From Nonomuraea typhae (GTDB taxonomy: Bacteria > Actinomycetota > Actinomycetes > Streptosporangiales > Streptosporangiaceae), in contig NZ_VRLV01000017.1 in NCBI RefSeq assembly GCF_009760925.1, positions 62,001 through 126,000 of the forward strand: a stretch of 64,000 nucleotides of DNA, read 5' to 3'. Position 1 is the stretch's first letter. Every line of letters begins with the position of its first letter. The position numbers were made by a program, and so were the translations under genes. Shown here piece by piece: positions 1-8,902 of the stretch. The notes under the pieces are model-generated. The model worked only from the letters and a program-made list of their open reading frames with translations, had not been told where the DNA came from and did not search any database.

Positions 1-277
1 ACAGGTCCCGGGCGGGGGCGATGTAGACGTTCGGGGAGAAGCGCAGCGTGCTGGTCACCGCCGCCATCGCCCCGATCGTCACCCACGCGTCCGGCCAGTG
101 CGTCTCGGCGTTCCAGCGCGGCCTGCCGCTCCTGGAATAGGGGTACGGCGTGGCGAAGTCGGCGTAGAAGAAGTGGTCGGAGAGCGTCAGCGTGTCGAAC
201 CCGAGGCGCTCGGCGGCCCGGGCCAGCTCCAGGAACTGGTCGGCGGGGACGAACGAGGCCCCCAGCCAGAATTTCAC
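1..277 (-). CDS. LLM-class F420/flavin-dependent oxidoreductase, N-terminal part (runs off window)
   Basis: Only the first 92 codons are present; the gene continues beyond the left edge. Translation starts KFWLGASFVPADQFLELA and includes a beta-strand/helix pattern followed by a SDHFFYA segment, as in the TIM-barrel bacterial luciferase-like (LLM) family, where this region lines the flavin or F420 pocket. The chosen GTG (275-277) overlaps the TGA of the upstream LLM gene as GTGA, which implies translational coupling in one leftward operon. The operon begins at the divergent promoter near 1581. The substrate cannot be told. Family call is fairly sure, cofactor is inferred. Confidence 0.8.
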   Translation of the reverse strand, partial: MKFWLGASFVPADQFLELARAAERLGFDTLTLSDHFFYADFATPYPYSRSGRPRWNAETHWPDAWVTIGAMAAVTSTLRFSPNVYIAPARDL

Positions 278-1521
278 TGGAACTCCGGGATGACCTTGGT
301 GGCGAACAGTTCGAGGTTGCGCTTGACCGTGTCGAGCGGCAGCACACCCTGCTGGCCCTGCATGTACAGGCCGAACCACTCCAGGTCGGGCATCCGGTCG
401 AGCATGCGCTGGATGCCGCGCTTGACGTCGTCGGGGGTGCCGAACAGGGCCATCTCGACGTCGTTCATGCGCTTGGCGTCGCCCTTCTCGGGGGAGATGG
501 GCTTGTGCTTCTCGTCCTCCTTCTTGCGCAGCACCTCCAGGTAGCCGAACGGGCCGAAGAAGGCGGCGAAGTCCTTCGGGATGCTGCGGCCGAAGGTGTT
601 GATGGCCTCCTCGGTGGTGTCCGCGATGCCGACGATCTTGAGGATGCCGGTGTGCTCGCCCAGCTTGTAGTCGCGGCCCTGGCGGGCCGACTCCTCCTGG
701 TAGAGCTTGGCCTTGGCGGCGTGGTCGTCGGGGTTCGGGGTGAACATCCAGGGCAGGATGTTCTCCTGCGCGGCGCGGATCACCGAGCGGTCGGAGATCG
801 TGAACGGCTGCCACAGCTCCGGGTGCGGGTTCTGGTAGGGCCGCGGGCAGACCGAGACGGCCTGGACCTTGCCGTCCTCGTCGATCTCGCCCGGGGCGCC
901 GAAGGTCTTGGTCCACTCCACGGCCGGCCAGCCCTCGATGCCGTCGTAGGGGAAGGGCACCTCGTAGTCCAGGACGTCGGACTTGTAGCGCAGCGTCTCC
1001 TGGGTCCAGGCCATCTTCATGATCTTCAGGACCTCGCCGAACACGTCGAAGTTGCGCGTGTCGGAGGCCGAGCCGTCGGAGCGGGCGGCGGCGGCGTGCC
1101 AGCGCTGGCCCAGGACGTTCATCCAGCGGTTCTGGTAGCCGCGGGCCACGCCGAGGCGCAGCCGTCCCTTGCAGAACTGGTCGAGCAGCGCCACGTCCTC
1201 GGCGGCCCGGATGGGGTCCCAGGCGGGCAGGACCATGCCGAGCGGGGCCAGCAGGATGCGCTCGGTGCGTGCCGCGAGGTCGGTGAGGAACATCAGGGGG
1301 TTGACCGAGAACTCCATGCCTTCGGAGTGGAAGTGGTGCTCGGTCATCATCAGCGCGTCGAAGCCGATCTGGTCGGCGTGGACGGCGATCTCCCGCACCT
1401 CGTGCAGCAGTTTCTGGTACGACTCCGTGTCCCGCCCGATAGGCCGCCTGGCCCGGGCGTTCTCCTCGGCGGCGTATCCGGAGCCTGGAATCTGCGGGTT
1501 CAGGAAGATGGAAAACTTCAC
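274..1521 (-). CDS. LLM-class flavin-dependent oxidoreductase (415 aa)
   Basis: Luciferase-like monooxygenase of the longer (about 400 aa) type. The N-terminus KFSIFLNPQIPGSG is the first barrel strand; TEHHFHSEG follows about 60 residues later, a hallmark of flavin-dependent LLM enzymes, and ARGYQNRWMNVLG sits in the substrate/cofactor region. I chose the GTG at 1519-1521 because GAGGA lies just upstream and because homologous LLM proteins begin at this strand; an upstream extension to 1752 would run through the operator and the divergent gene. It is the first gene of a leftward operon, with GTGA overlap to the next LLM gene, and is transcribed away from the palindrome at 1581-1596. Likely reaction: FMNH2- or F420-dependent oxygenation or reduction of an acyl or cyclic substrate; the exact substrate is unknown. 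Confidence 0.85.
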   Translation of the reverse strand: MKFSIFLNPQIPGSGYAAEENARARRPIGRDTESYQKLLHEVREIAVHADQIGFDALMMTEHHFHSEGMEFSVNPLMFLTDLAARTERILLAPLGMVLPAWDPIRAAEDVALLDQFCKGRLRLGVARGYQNRWMNVLGQRWHAAAARSDGSASDTRNFDVFGEVLKIMKMAWTQETLRYKSDVLDYEVPFPYDGIEGWPAVEWTKTFGAPGEIDEDGKVQAVSVCPRPYQNPHPELWQPFTISDRSVIRAAQENILPWMFTPNPDDHAAKAKLYQEESARQGRDYKLGEHTGILKIVGIADTTEEAINTFGRSIPKDFAAFFGPFGYLEVLRKKEDEKHKPISPEKGDAKRMNDVEMALFGTPDDVKRGIQRMLDRMPDLEWFGLYMQGQQGVLPLDTVKRNLELFATKVIPEFQ

Positions 1522-1580
1522 CGGGAGTCCTCTTTCCACGGGGCGTTTCTCTGTCCGGCAAGCTACTCTAGAAATCGTAG

Positions 1581-1596
1581 CCGAGCAATCGCTTGG
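1581..1596. promoter_or_regulatory. 16-bp operator, copy 1 of the CCAAGC-N4-GCTTGG family
   Basis: Reads CCGAGCAATCGCTTGG, one mismatch from the perfect inverted repeat. It lies between divergent LLM oxidoreductase genes, 22 nt before the ATG at 1619 and 59 nt before the GTG at 1521, so one bound dimer could control both directions. Confidence 0.75.
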
Positions 1597-1618
1597 TTGA
1601 CATGCTGGGAGGTCGGCC

Positions 1619-2431
1619 ATGCGGCTGGGCGTCACGATGTTCTCCACGGACCTGGCCATGCCGGCGCCCGCACTGGCCCGGGCGGCCGAGGAGCGCGGCT
1701 TCTCCTCGCTCTTCCTGCCCGAGCACACCCACATCCCCGTCTCCCGCCGCACCCCGCCCGCCGCCGGTCAGGAGGTGCTGCCGGAGGAGTACAAACGCAC
1801 CGTGGACCCGCTGGTCGCGCTCGCCGCCGCCGCCTCGGTCACCAGCGCCATCCGGCTGGGCACCGGGATCCTGCTGGCCGCCCAGCGCGAGCCCATCGTC
1901 ACCGCCAAGGCCGTGGCCACCCTCGACCACCTGTCCGGCGGCCGGGTCGTGCTCGGGATCGGGTTCGGCTGGAACGTGGAGGAGATCGAGAACCACGGCG
2001 TGCCGTACCAGAACAGGCGGGAGATCGCGCGGCGCAACGTGCTGGCGATGCGCGCGTTGTGGCGCGACGAGGTGGCCGAGTTCGACGGGCACGAGCCGTC
2101 GTGGTCCTGGCCCAAGCCCGTCTCCGGGCCGCCCGTCTACGTCGGCGGCGCGGCGGGGCCGAAGCTGTTCGCGCACGTCGCCGAGTACGCCGAGGGCTGG
2201 ATGCCCATCGGCGGCAAGGGCGTGAAGGCGGCGCTGCCCGCGCTGCGCGAAGCCTGCGACAAGGCCGAGCGCCCCATGGCCCGCGTGATCCCGATCGGGA
2301 CCCGGCCGACCCGGGAGAAACTCGACTACTTCGCCGAACTGGGCATCGAGGAGGTCGTGGCCACGCTGCCGAGCGCACCCGCGGACGCCGTGCTCCCGGT
2401 GCTCGACTCCTATGCGGAAACGTTCTTCTAA
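1619..2431 (+). CDS. LLM-class F420-dependent oxidoreductase (270 aa)
   Basis: A short luciferase-like protein resembling the F420-dependent subfamily. MRLGVTMFSTDLAM is the first barrel strand, PEHTHIP is the loop after strand 2, and LSGGRVVLGIGFGWN is the conserved glycine-rich segment near the cofactor phosphate. The ATG follows GGGAGG with suitable spacing. It is transcribed rightward from the shared operator at 1581-1596, opposite two other LLM genes. F420 use is inferred from length and motif resemblance; substrate unknown. The Ser/Thr kinase 20 nt downstream may be co-transcribed but is not obviously related in function. Confidence 0.85.
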   Translation: MRLGVTMFSTDLAMPAPALARAAEERGFSSLFLPEHTHIPVSRRTPPAAGQEVLPEEYKRTVDPLVALAAAASVTSAIRLGTGILLAAQREPIVTAKAVATLDHLSGGRVVLGIGFGWNVEEIENHGVPYQNRREIARRNVLAMRALWRDEVAEFDGHEPSWSWPKPVSGPPVYVGGAAGPKLFAHVAEYAEGWMPIGGKGVKAALPALREACDKAERPMARVIPIGTRPTREKLDYFAELGIEEVVATLPSAPADAVLPVLDSYAETFF

Positions 2432-2451
2432 CGCTGCCATACTGGCGGCCT

Positions 2452-3768
2452 ATGTCAAGATTGGCGGATCTTCGGGCGGATGATCCTCACCGGCTCGGGG
2501 ACTACCGGCTGGCGGGCAGGCTCGGGCAAGGTGGCCAGGGGACGGTCTTCCTCGGCCACACCCCGGCGGGCGGCCAGGTCGCGGTCAAACTGCTGCACGC
2601 CCACGTCGCGGCCGATCCCGGGGTACGGCGGCGCTTCCTGGGCGAGGTCGAGGCCGTGCGCAGGGTCGCACCCTTCTGCACGGCCCAGGTCCTGGACGCC
2701 TCCCTCGACGGCGACCGGCCCTTCATCGTCAGCGAATACGTGGACGGAGTCTCGCTGCGCGACCACATCATCGCCAAGGGCCCCAGAACCGGCAGTTCGC
2801 TCGACCGGCTGGCCATCGGCACCGCCACCGCCCTGGCCGCCATCCACCGCGCCGGAGTGGTGCACCGCGACTTCAAGCCGGGCAACGTCCTGCTCGGCAT
2901 GGACGGGCCGAGGGTCATCGACTTCGGCATCTCGCGCCTCATGGACGCCACCGCCACGGTCGGCAAGGCCCCCGTCGGCACCCCCGCCTACCTGGCGCCC
3001 GAGCGCATCGAGGGCGAAGCGGCCGGCCCGCCCGCCGACCTGTACGCCTGGGCCCTCACCCTCGCCTACGCCGCCAACGGCCGCCACGCCTACCGGGCCG
3101 ACACCTACCAGGAGATCCTCGCCCGCATCCTGTACGGCCGGGCCGACCTGGGCACGCTGAGCGGGCGCCTGCGCGACGTCGTCCAGGGCTGCCTGGCCAG
3201 GGATCCCGCGGCCCGCCCCACGGCCGAGGACACACTGGGCTACCTGCTCGGGCGGCAGGCCGGAGCGGACATGCTCAGCTCGGGTGCCCGCGCCGCGATC
3301 GGCACCACGGAACCCCACCTGGACCTGACCCCTGCGGCCGAGACGATCACCGCCCCCGCGCCCAAGCGGCGGGTGCCCAAGTGGCAGGTGGCGGTCGGCG
3401 TCGCCGGGCTGCTGGCCGGAGTGGCGGGGTTCGTGCTGTGGTGGCAGAGCGGCCAGGGCGACCTGACCGGTACGTGGACCGGATCGGCCGACCACCCGAG
3501 CGCGGACCGGGTCTTCCCGGTGGAGATCCGGCTGGCGGCCGAGGGGACCTCGACGATGCGCTGGGGCGCCGACCTGCACTGCTCCGGCCGTCTGGTGAAG
3601 ACCTCCAGCGTGCACGTCTACGGGCTCGACGAGGTCAAGGGCAAGGAGTGCTACCCGGGCACGCTCCGGATGTTCCCCGACGCCGGAGGGAACCAGGCGG
3701 TGATTGAGGTGAACCGCTCGGGACAGCAGGCCGTTACCTATTCGGGCAAGGTATCGCGCCCGTCCTGA
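2452..3768 (+). CDS. Membrane-anchored Ser/Thr protein kinase (438 aa)
   Basis: A eukaryotic-type (Hanks) kinase fills roughly residues 16-265: glycine loop GQGGQG at 25-30, ATP lysine K46, catalytic HRD at 138-140 (followed by F rather than L), DFG at 157-159 and a GTPAYLAPE activation-segment end. A basic stretch precedes one transmembrane helix at about 311-331, then about 105 extracytoplasmic residues starting GDLTGTWTG with two cysteines, of no family I recognise. So a kinase inside the cell is coupled to a small outside sensor domain. The start ATG at 2452 begins a sequence matching the N-terminus of the next kinase; the longer upstream reading frame is a shadow of other genes. It is a paralogue of the neighbour at 3874: both share FCTAQV and SEYV segments. 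Confidence 0.9.
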   Translation: MSRLADLRADDPHRLGDYRLAGRLGQGGQGTVFLGHTPAGGQVAVKLLHAHVAADPGVRRRFLGEVEAVRRVAPFCTAQVLDASLDGDRPFIVSEYVDGVSLRDHIIAKGPRTGSSLDRLAIGTATALAAIHRAGVVHRDFKPGNVLLGMDGPRVIDFGISRLMDATATVGKAPVGTPAYLAPERIEGEAAGPPADLYAWALTLAYAANGRHAYRADTYQEILARILYGRADLGTLSGRLRDVVQGCLARDPAARPTAEDTLGYLLGRQAGADMLSSGARAAIGTTEPHLDLTPAAETITAPAPKRRVPKWQVAVGVAGLLAGVAGFVLWWQSGQGDLTGTWTGSADHPSADRVFPVEIRLAAEGTSTMRWGADLHCSGRLVKTSSVHVYGLDEVKGKECYPGTLRMFPDAGGNQAVIEVNRSGQQAVTYSGKVSRPS

Positions 3769-3873
3769 CCGGATGTGTCACGGTCGTGTGCCGATTGGGC
3801 GGGCCGCGTTGACTGCCCGAGCTTGGTTGCTTTCAGTGGAATGTAGTACCGGGTGGCGGCGAGGGGAGGCCCC

Positions 3874-5820
3874 GTGCCTGACACGCAGCCGCTCACATCG
3901 GGGGACCCGCGCGTACTCGGCGCCTACACGTTGACCGGCCGGCTGGGCGAAGGCGGCCAAGGTGTGGTGTTCCTCGGGATGAGGGGCGAGGAACGACACG
4001 CGATCAAGTTGCTTCACGGGTCCGTGGGGGATGAGCGGGCGGCGTTCTTACGCGAAGTGGAGCTGGCCAAGCATGTCGCGCGGTTCTGCACCGCGCAGGT
4101 GGTCGACGCCGGGTTCGACGAGGGCCGGCCGTACATCGTGAGCGAGTATGTGGCCGGGCCGTCGCTGTATCGCGAGGTCATGCGCACCGGCCCCAAGAGC
4201 GGCGGCGCGCTGGAACGCCTGGCCGTCGGGACCGCGACCGCGCTGGCCGCCATCCACCGCGCCGGGATCGTGCACCGCGACTTCAAACCCCAGAACGTGC
4301 TGCTCGGCCCCGACGGGCCGCGCGTGATCGACTTCGGGCTGGCCCGCGTGCTCGACGCCGCGGCCACCCAGAGCGGGCGGGGCGTCGGCACCCCCGCCTA
4401 CATGGCGCCGGAGCAGATCACCGCCGCGCTGGTCACCGGGGCCGCCGACGTGTTCTCCTGGGGCGCCACCATGTGCTTCGCGGCCAACGCCATCGCCCCC
4501 TTCGGGCAGGACTCGGTGGCGCCCGTGCTGCACCGCATCCTCACCGCGCCGCCCGAGCTGGGCCGCCTCGACGGGTACCTGCGTGAACTGGTCGCCGCCT
4601 GCCTCGACAAGGACGCGCGCAACCGGCCCACCAGCCGGGAACTGCTCTACGCGCTGCTGGGGGACTCGGACGGGGTGCCGGCGGAGGTGCTGCGCTCACC
4701 TCCGCCGCACCTGCCGGAAGCGGCCCCGCTGGCCGACCCGGAGATCACCGGCACGGCCCCGGACGTCTACCACCTGCCCGCGCCCGGCCTGCCCGTCCCG
4801 TCCGGAGGCGGCGGTTACGGCGGGCCGTACCCATGGGGCGCGGATCGGAGCGAGGACGGGCCGGTGGTGGCCGGCGGGCGGAGCCAGGACACCCAGGACG
4901 TGCGCGCCGGCCAGCGGGCCAGCGCCGCCAACCGGGCCGGGCTGGCCGTCTCCTGCGCGTTGCTGGTGAGCGCGGCGGCGCTGGTGGCGGTGTTCGTGCC
5001 GGGGTTCAGAACCGGCGCCGCGCCCGCGCCCCAGGCGGCCGGTCCCAGCGGGTCCCAGCCCGCGCTGGAGCGGCCCCAGCCCGCCGAGTCGCCCTCCCCG
5101 CGCGAACGGCAGGAGACCAGAGGGCGCGAGGAGCCCACGGAACCGGTGCCGCCGCCCCGGGTGGAGCCGGTGGGCGTGGGGGTGCCGGGCCTGGTGGGGC
5201 TGGATCGTTCCGCGGCCGTCAAGGCGCTCAGAAGGGCCGGGCTCGAGGCGGGCGACGTCAACGAGGTCGATTCCGGGCAGCGGATCGGGCAGGTGCTGAT
5301 CAGCCGGCCGGGCGCCGGGTCCCTGGTGGCCAGGGGAACCAAGGTGGACCTCGACGTGTCGGCGGGCCTCGCCGTACCCGCGCTCAAGGGGCTGACGCGG
5401 AAGGCGGCCGAGCAGGCGCTGGACCGGGCGGGGCTGACGGCGGGCGCGGTCAGCCGGATCTGCTCGCCGGAGCCGGCCGGGCAGGTGCTGTCCAGTACCC
5501 CTTCGGCGGGCAGGCGGGTGACGGGCGGCAGCGTGGTGGCGCTGGTCGTGTCCCGGCACGGGACGAAGGTGCCGGCGGTGACCGGGCAGAGCCGGGACAG
5601 CGCGCTGGCCGCGCTCAAGGCGGCCGGCTTCGCCGTGGAGCAGCGGGCGCAGATCGTGACCGATCCCGGCGAGGTGGATGTGGTGCTCGTGCAGAGCGTG
5701 GCGCCGGGCGGCTGCGCCAAACCCGGTCGTACGGTCACCATCACCGTGGGCGTCGCCGGCCAGACCACCCCCGACCCGGGCGAACCCGATCCGGACCCGA
5801 CGCCCACCCCGTCGTCATGA
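3874..5820 (+). CDS. PknB-type Ser/Thr protein kinase with PASTA repeats (648 aa)
   Basis: Kinase domain at about 16-265 with GEGGQG at 25-30, HRD at 134-136 and DFG at 153-155; a Pro/Gly-rich linker; one transmembrane helix near 355-376; then three extracellular PASTA repeats from about residue 433 to 632 and a Pro/Asp tail. PASTA repeats in this family bind muropeptides or lipid II, so a cell-wall sensing role is likely from family knowledge. I chose the GTG at 3874 because GAGGGGAGG lies four bases upstream; a GTG at 3853 would add seven residues without a ribosome site. Tandem with the paralogous kinase at 2452; about 105 nt separate them, and the 3' end overlaps the convergent SMI1 gene by six bases. 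Confidence 0.92.
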   Translation: MPDTQPLTSGDPRVLGAYTLTGRLGEGGQGVVFLGMRGEERHAIKLLHGSVGDERAAFLREVELAKHVARFCTAQVVDAGFDEGRPYIVSEYVAGPSLYREVMRTGPKSGGALERLAVGTATALAAIHRAGIVHRDFKPQNVLLGPDGPRVIDFGLARVLDAAATQSGRGVGTPAYMAPEQITAALVTGAADVFSWGATMCFAANAIAPFGQDSVAPVLHRILTAPPELGRLDGYLRELVAACLDKDARNRPTSRELLYALLGDSDGVPAEVLRSPPPHLPEAAPLADPEITGTAPDVYHLPAPGLPVPSGGGGYGGPYPWGADRSEDGPVVAGGRSQDTQDVRAGQRASAANRAGLAVSCALLVSAAALVAVFVPGFRTGAAPAPQAAGPSGSQPALERPQPAESPSPRERQETRGREEPTEPVPPPRVEPVGVGVPGLVGLDRSAAVKALRRAGLEAGDVNEVDSGQRIGQVLISRPGAGSLVARGTKVDLDVSAGLAVPALKGLTRKAAEQALDRAGLTAGAVSRICSPEPAGQVLSSTPSAGRRVTGGSVVALVVSRHGTKVPAVTGQSRDSALAALKAAGFAVEQRAQIVTDPGEVDVVLVQSVAPGGCAKPGRTVTITVGVAGQTTPDPGEPDPDPTPTPSS

Positions 5821-7389
5821 CCGCTTGAAGTCCCAGTCGAGCTCGCCCTTGACGACCTTGACCACCCAGCCGCCCGCGCTCTTGCCCTTCTCCAGGTCGC
5901 GGGCGGTCTGCCGGAGCAGGTCGAGGTAGGAGGGGTACTCGTCCGGACTCAGGCCGTCCTCGTTGTAGTAGTCGCCGACGGTGCCGGTGGCGGAGTCGAT
6001 GTAGAGGTGGCCGCCGTCGTTCGTGGGGGCGAAGGGGATCACCCTGCCATGCCACCAGTCGGGCATGTACTCCCAGCCCGCCTTGGTGATGATCCCGCAC
6101 ATCATCGTCCACTCCCGCTGGATCTCCCGTACGGAAGCGGGCTCGTAGAAGGGGACGAAGCTGAAGCCCCAGTCCTTGACGCCGTTGTGGCGCAGCAGGG
6201 AGGCGCGCAGGTCGTCGGGGAAGGACTGGCCGATCGCGCGCTCGGCCCGGGCGATCTCCCGTGCATCGGCCGGCGGGTTCAGCGTGCGGAGGGTCTTGGG
6301 CGCCTTGCGGGCCAGCCATCGCTCGATGCGCCGCCAGGCGCGGTCCACCTCGGCCTGCACCTTCACCGGCGGATATTTCACGACCGGAGGCTTTCGCGAG
6401 GGCGGCGCGCAGCCGCGCTCGGCCTTCTGAGCGGCGGTGAGCGGTTTGGGGGGCTCCGGGGTCGGGGTGGGCGTGGGGGACGGGCGGGGCGGCCCGGCGC
6501 AGTTCGCGGGCGGCGGGCCGGGCTTCTCCTTGGCCCAGCGCAGCTCGCACCCGGCCGTCACGCTGGGATAGCGGTCGCGCAGCGGCGTACCGCCCTCCAG
6601 GGAGGCGGCCACCGCCTCCAGCATGGCCACGAAGGACGGCCATCCCCGGGAGTAGTCGATGTGCTCCTGGTTGCGCTTGTCGCCGACCCGGCCGGTGCGC
6701 GGATCGACGAACAGTTCGTCGCCGTGGCCGTTGGAGCCGAACGGGATCAGGCTGCCGTGCCAGAGCCCGTCCTCGGTGTTGGCCTTGTCCATCGAGCCGT
6801 CCAGGACGAGCTCCAGGCAGTTGGACCAGTTCAAGGAGCTGGACAGGTCTGCCAGGCCGATGTCCGGCGGGAGCTGGAATCCCTTGCCGAGGTTGCCCTC
6901 TGCGCCGTCGTGGCGCAGAAGCGAGGCGTAGAGGTCGTCGGGAAGCCTGGCGTCCTTCTCCCAGCGCGTGATGAGCCCGAAGTCGACGGGATGCTTGAGG
7001 GCGCGCAGCGTGGCCGAGGCGTGCGCGCCCAGCCAGCGCTCGATCCGCTCCCAGGCGCCGTTGACCCGGGCCGACAACGCGGGATCGACCGTCCGGGGCG
7101 GGGCGGTCGGCTCGTCTTCCGGAAGGTAGAGGACCTCGGCCGGCGGCTGGGCCGGGGGCTTGTCGTCGCCGATGTAGATCGGCGCGCAGCCGACGGATCT
7201 GGCCTCCTCCGGGGTCATCGCCTGCGCCTTGAGCTGGGCTTCGTACTCCGGGTCGGAGCACGAGTAATGGTCGTTCACGCCGAAGCAGGAGGAGTATTCG
7301 ACCGCGGCCACGTAGGCGATGGGTACCGTCACGCTGGCCAGCAGCGCCAGCGCGAAGACGGCGCTGAGCACGCGTAAGGGAGGATTCAC
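5815..7389 (-). CDS. Membrane-anchored protein with two SMI1/KNR4-like domains (524 aa)
   Basis: An N-terminal hydrophobic helix (about residues 5-27, preceded by one Arg) anchors or exports the protein. Two related units follow, each with a WERIERWL/WRRIERWL start, a LPDDLYASLLRHDG or FPDDLRASLLRHNG segment, a WHG-x-x-IPF motif and a late tyrosine-rich helix. This is the SMI1/KNR4 (SUKH-like) pattern, known for regulators and for immunity proteins of polymorphic toxins. A proline-rich TPTPTP linker joins the units. Start GTG at 7389 was chosen because it puts the hydrophobic helix at the N-terminus. No toxin gene is visible nearby, so the immunity role is not supported here. It converges with the PASTA kinase. 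Confidence 0.75.
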   Translation of the reverse strand: MNPPLRVLSAVFALALLASVTVPIAYVAAVEYSSCFGVNDHYSCSDPEYEAQLKAQAMTPEEARSVGCAPIYIGDDKPPAQPPAEVLYLPEDEPTAPPRTVDPALSARVNGAWERIERWLGAHASATLRALKHPVDFGLITRWEKDARLPDDLYASLLRHDGAEGNLGKGFQLPPDIGLADLSSSLNWSNCLELVLDGSMDKANTEDGLWHGSLIPFGSNGHGDELFVDPRTGRVGDKRNQEHIDYSRGWPSFVAMLEAVAASLEGGTPLRDRYPSVTAGCELRWAKEKPGPPPANCAGPPRPSPTPTPTPEPPKPLTAAQKAERGCAPPSRKPPVVKYPPVKVQAEVDRAWRRIERWLARKAPKTLRTLNPPADAREIARAERAIGQSFPDDLRASLLRHNGVKDWGFSFVPFYEPASVREIQREWTMMCGIITKAGWEYMPDWWHGRVIPFAPTNDGGHLYIDSATGTVGDYYNEDGLSPDEYPSYLDLLRQTARDLEKGKSAGGWVVKVVKGELDWDFKRS

Positions 7390-7428
7390 CCCCAGCACCC
7401 TAGCCCAGGTGATCCCGAGCCGGCCCTT

Positions 7429-7666
7429 GCCACCGGGACGGCCGGCGGCGGCCGAACGCGCGCTGGCCGAGCAGGTGCTGAGCACGGTGCCCGACGTGGA
7501 CAAGCTGCTCTACGCCCGGGTGGACATGGCCGAGGACGCCGCGGGGCAGCCGATCCTGACCGAGCTCGAACTCGTGGAGCCGGGCCTGTACCTGCGTTTC
7601 CACCACGCCTCCATCCCCGCCTTCGTCCAGGCGATCGTGGAGGTCGCCGAGGCCGCCCGGGGCTCA
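7429..7666 (+). pseudogene. C-terminal remnant of an ATP-grasp enzyme
   Basis: Between two leftward genes the plus strand encodes a stretch containing AERALAEQVL, then LLYARVDMAEDAAGQPIL, then TELELVEPGLYLRF. This is the recognisable end of actinobacterial RimK-like ATP-grasp proteins, where the last two acidic residues bind Mg-ATP. A full enzyme has about 270-300 residues; only about 80 remain, with no start or upstream ATP-grasp sequence (that DNA is the start of the SMI1 gene) and no stop before the frame enters the next gene. I read it as a decayed gene end left by deletion. Confidence 0.65.
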
Positions 7667-8878
7667 GGTCACCTCGTGGGTGACGCCGTCGAGGCGGGAA
7701 CGCTCGGCCGCCCAGGCGATCAGGTGGCTGTGCAGGCTCTCGCCGGGTGAGGACAGCACGGCCGAGCGGTCCCCGGTCTCGACGGCGTCGAGGAACGCGC
7801 GCATCAGCCCCGCGTCACCCCCGCCGTGGCCGCCGGCGGCCGTGCCGTCGCCCGTGACGGAGGTGTCGATGACGTACGGCCGGCCCGTCACGAAGTCGGT
7901 CACCGTCAGGCGCACGCCGTCGCCCTCGACCGAGCCGTGGGTGCCGAAGATCCGGGTCTGCCGGTGGCCGAGCGGGGTGAAGGCGGTCATGGTGAAGGCC
8001 GCGGTGGCGCCGCCCTCGAACTCCATATTCACCACCTGATGGTCGACCACGTCGTTGTCGCAGGCGTAGACGCATCTGCCGTACGGGCCGGTGCGCAGGG
8101 CCGCGCGCACGCCCGCCTCCGACACGTCCTCGGTGATGGTGTCCAGCGGCCATGCCTCGCGCCCGGCCATCGGCAGGTAGAGGCGGGGGGCGGAGTAGGG
8201 GCAGGTGGGTTCGACGGCGCAGTCCAGGCAGCGGTCGGCGGCGCCGTCCGGGCGGTTCTCGGGGCGGAAGTGCTTCAGGCCGCCGAAGGAGGAGACCCGG
8301 GTGACCTTCTCGCCCAGGATGTGCACGAGCCAGTCGAGGTCGTGGCAGGACTTGGCGAGCAGCATGAAGGCGGACTCGCCCGTGCGCCGCCAGTTGCCGC
8401 GCACGTAGGAGTGGGCCTGGTGCCACCAGCCGACCTGCTCCAGGTGCTGCACGCTGACGATCTCGCCGATCCGGCCGCTGTCGACCAGCGTCTTCAGCGC
8501 CCGGGTGTAGGCGGTGTAGCGCAGCACGTGGCAGACGGCGAAGACGGTGCCGGCCTTCTCGGCGGCGGCCACGATCGTGCGGCAGTCCTCCTCGGTGACC
8601 GCCATCGGCTTCTCCAGCAGGATGTGGTAGCCCAGCTCGGCGAAGCGGACCGCGGGCTCGACGTGGCCGGCGTCCTGGGTAGCGATGATCACCGCGTCGG
8701 CCTGGCGAGGGAGGGCGGCCAGGTCGCGCCAGTCGGCATACTGGGCCGCCTGCGGGAAACGGGCGCGGCGGCTCGGCACGGGGTCGGCGACGGCGACCAC
8801 GCGGGCCCGGCCTCCGAGGTGGCGGGTGTAGCCCGCCCCGCGGGAACCCGCGCCGACCACGGCGAGTGTGAGCGTCAT
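7664..8878 (-). CDS. Gfo/Idh/MocA-family NAD(P)-dependent oxidoreductase (404 aa)
   Basis: Rossmann motif GAGSRG at residues 9-14, the family EKP motif at 89-91 (its Lys is usually catalytic), and a CHDLDWLVH segment in the substrate domain. These point to a sugar or inositol-type dehydrogenase. A cysteine-rich insert (CLDCAVEPTC) occurs in the middle and could bind a metal. I chose ATG 8878; a TTG 18 bases upstream is possible. It ends the leftward run after the MMPL exporter, about 24 nt downstream of it, so the two may share a transcript. Substrate unknown. Confidence 0.85.
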   Translation of the reverse strand: MTLTLAVVGAGSRGAGYTRHLGGRARVVAVADPVPSRRARFPQAAQYADWRDLAALPRQADAVIIATQDAGHVEPAVRFAELGYHILLEKPMAVTEEDCRTIVAAAEKAGTVFAVCHVLRYTAYTRALKTLVDSGRIGEIVSVQHLEQVGWWHQAHSYVRGNWRRTGESAFMLLAKSCHDLDWLVHILGEKVTRVSSFGGLKHFRPENRPDGAADRCLDCAVEPTCPYSAPRLYLPMAGREAWPLDTITEDVSEAGVRAALRTGPYGRCVYACDNDVVDHQVVNMEFEGGATAAFTMTAFTPLGHRQTRIFGTHGSVEGDGVRLTVTDFVTGRPYVIDTSVTGDGTAAGGHGGGDAGLMRAFLDAVETGDRSAVLSSPGESLHSHLIAWAAERSRLDGVTHEVT

Positions 8879-8902
8879 GCCGCTTGACGCTACCAAGACG
8901 AC

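Noticed and set aside
1522..1752. N-terminal extension of the leftward LLM gene
   Set aside because: It would overlap the divergent gene and the operator; GTG 1521 has a ribosome site and fits the family start.
505..3768. A 1087-codon open frame on the plus strand ending in the first kinase
   Set aside because: Its first 650 codons are the antisense of one LLM gene and an off-frame reading of another, typical of high-GC shadows. The kinase starts at 2452.
5815..7389. Polymorphic toxin-immunity locus
   Set aside because: SMI1 domains occur in immunity proteins, but no toxin, secretion or repeat-rich gene lies nearby.
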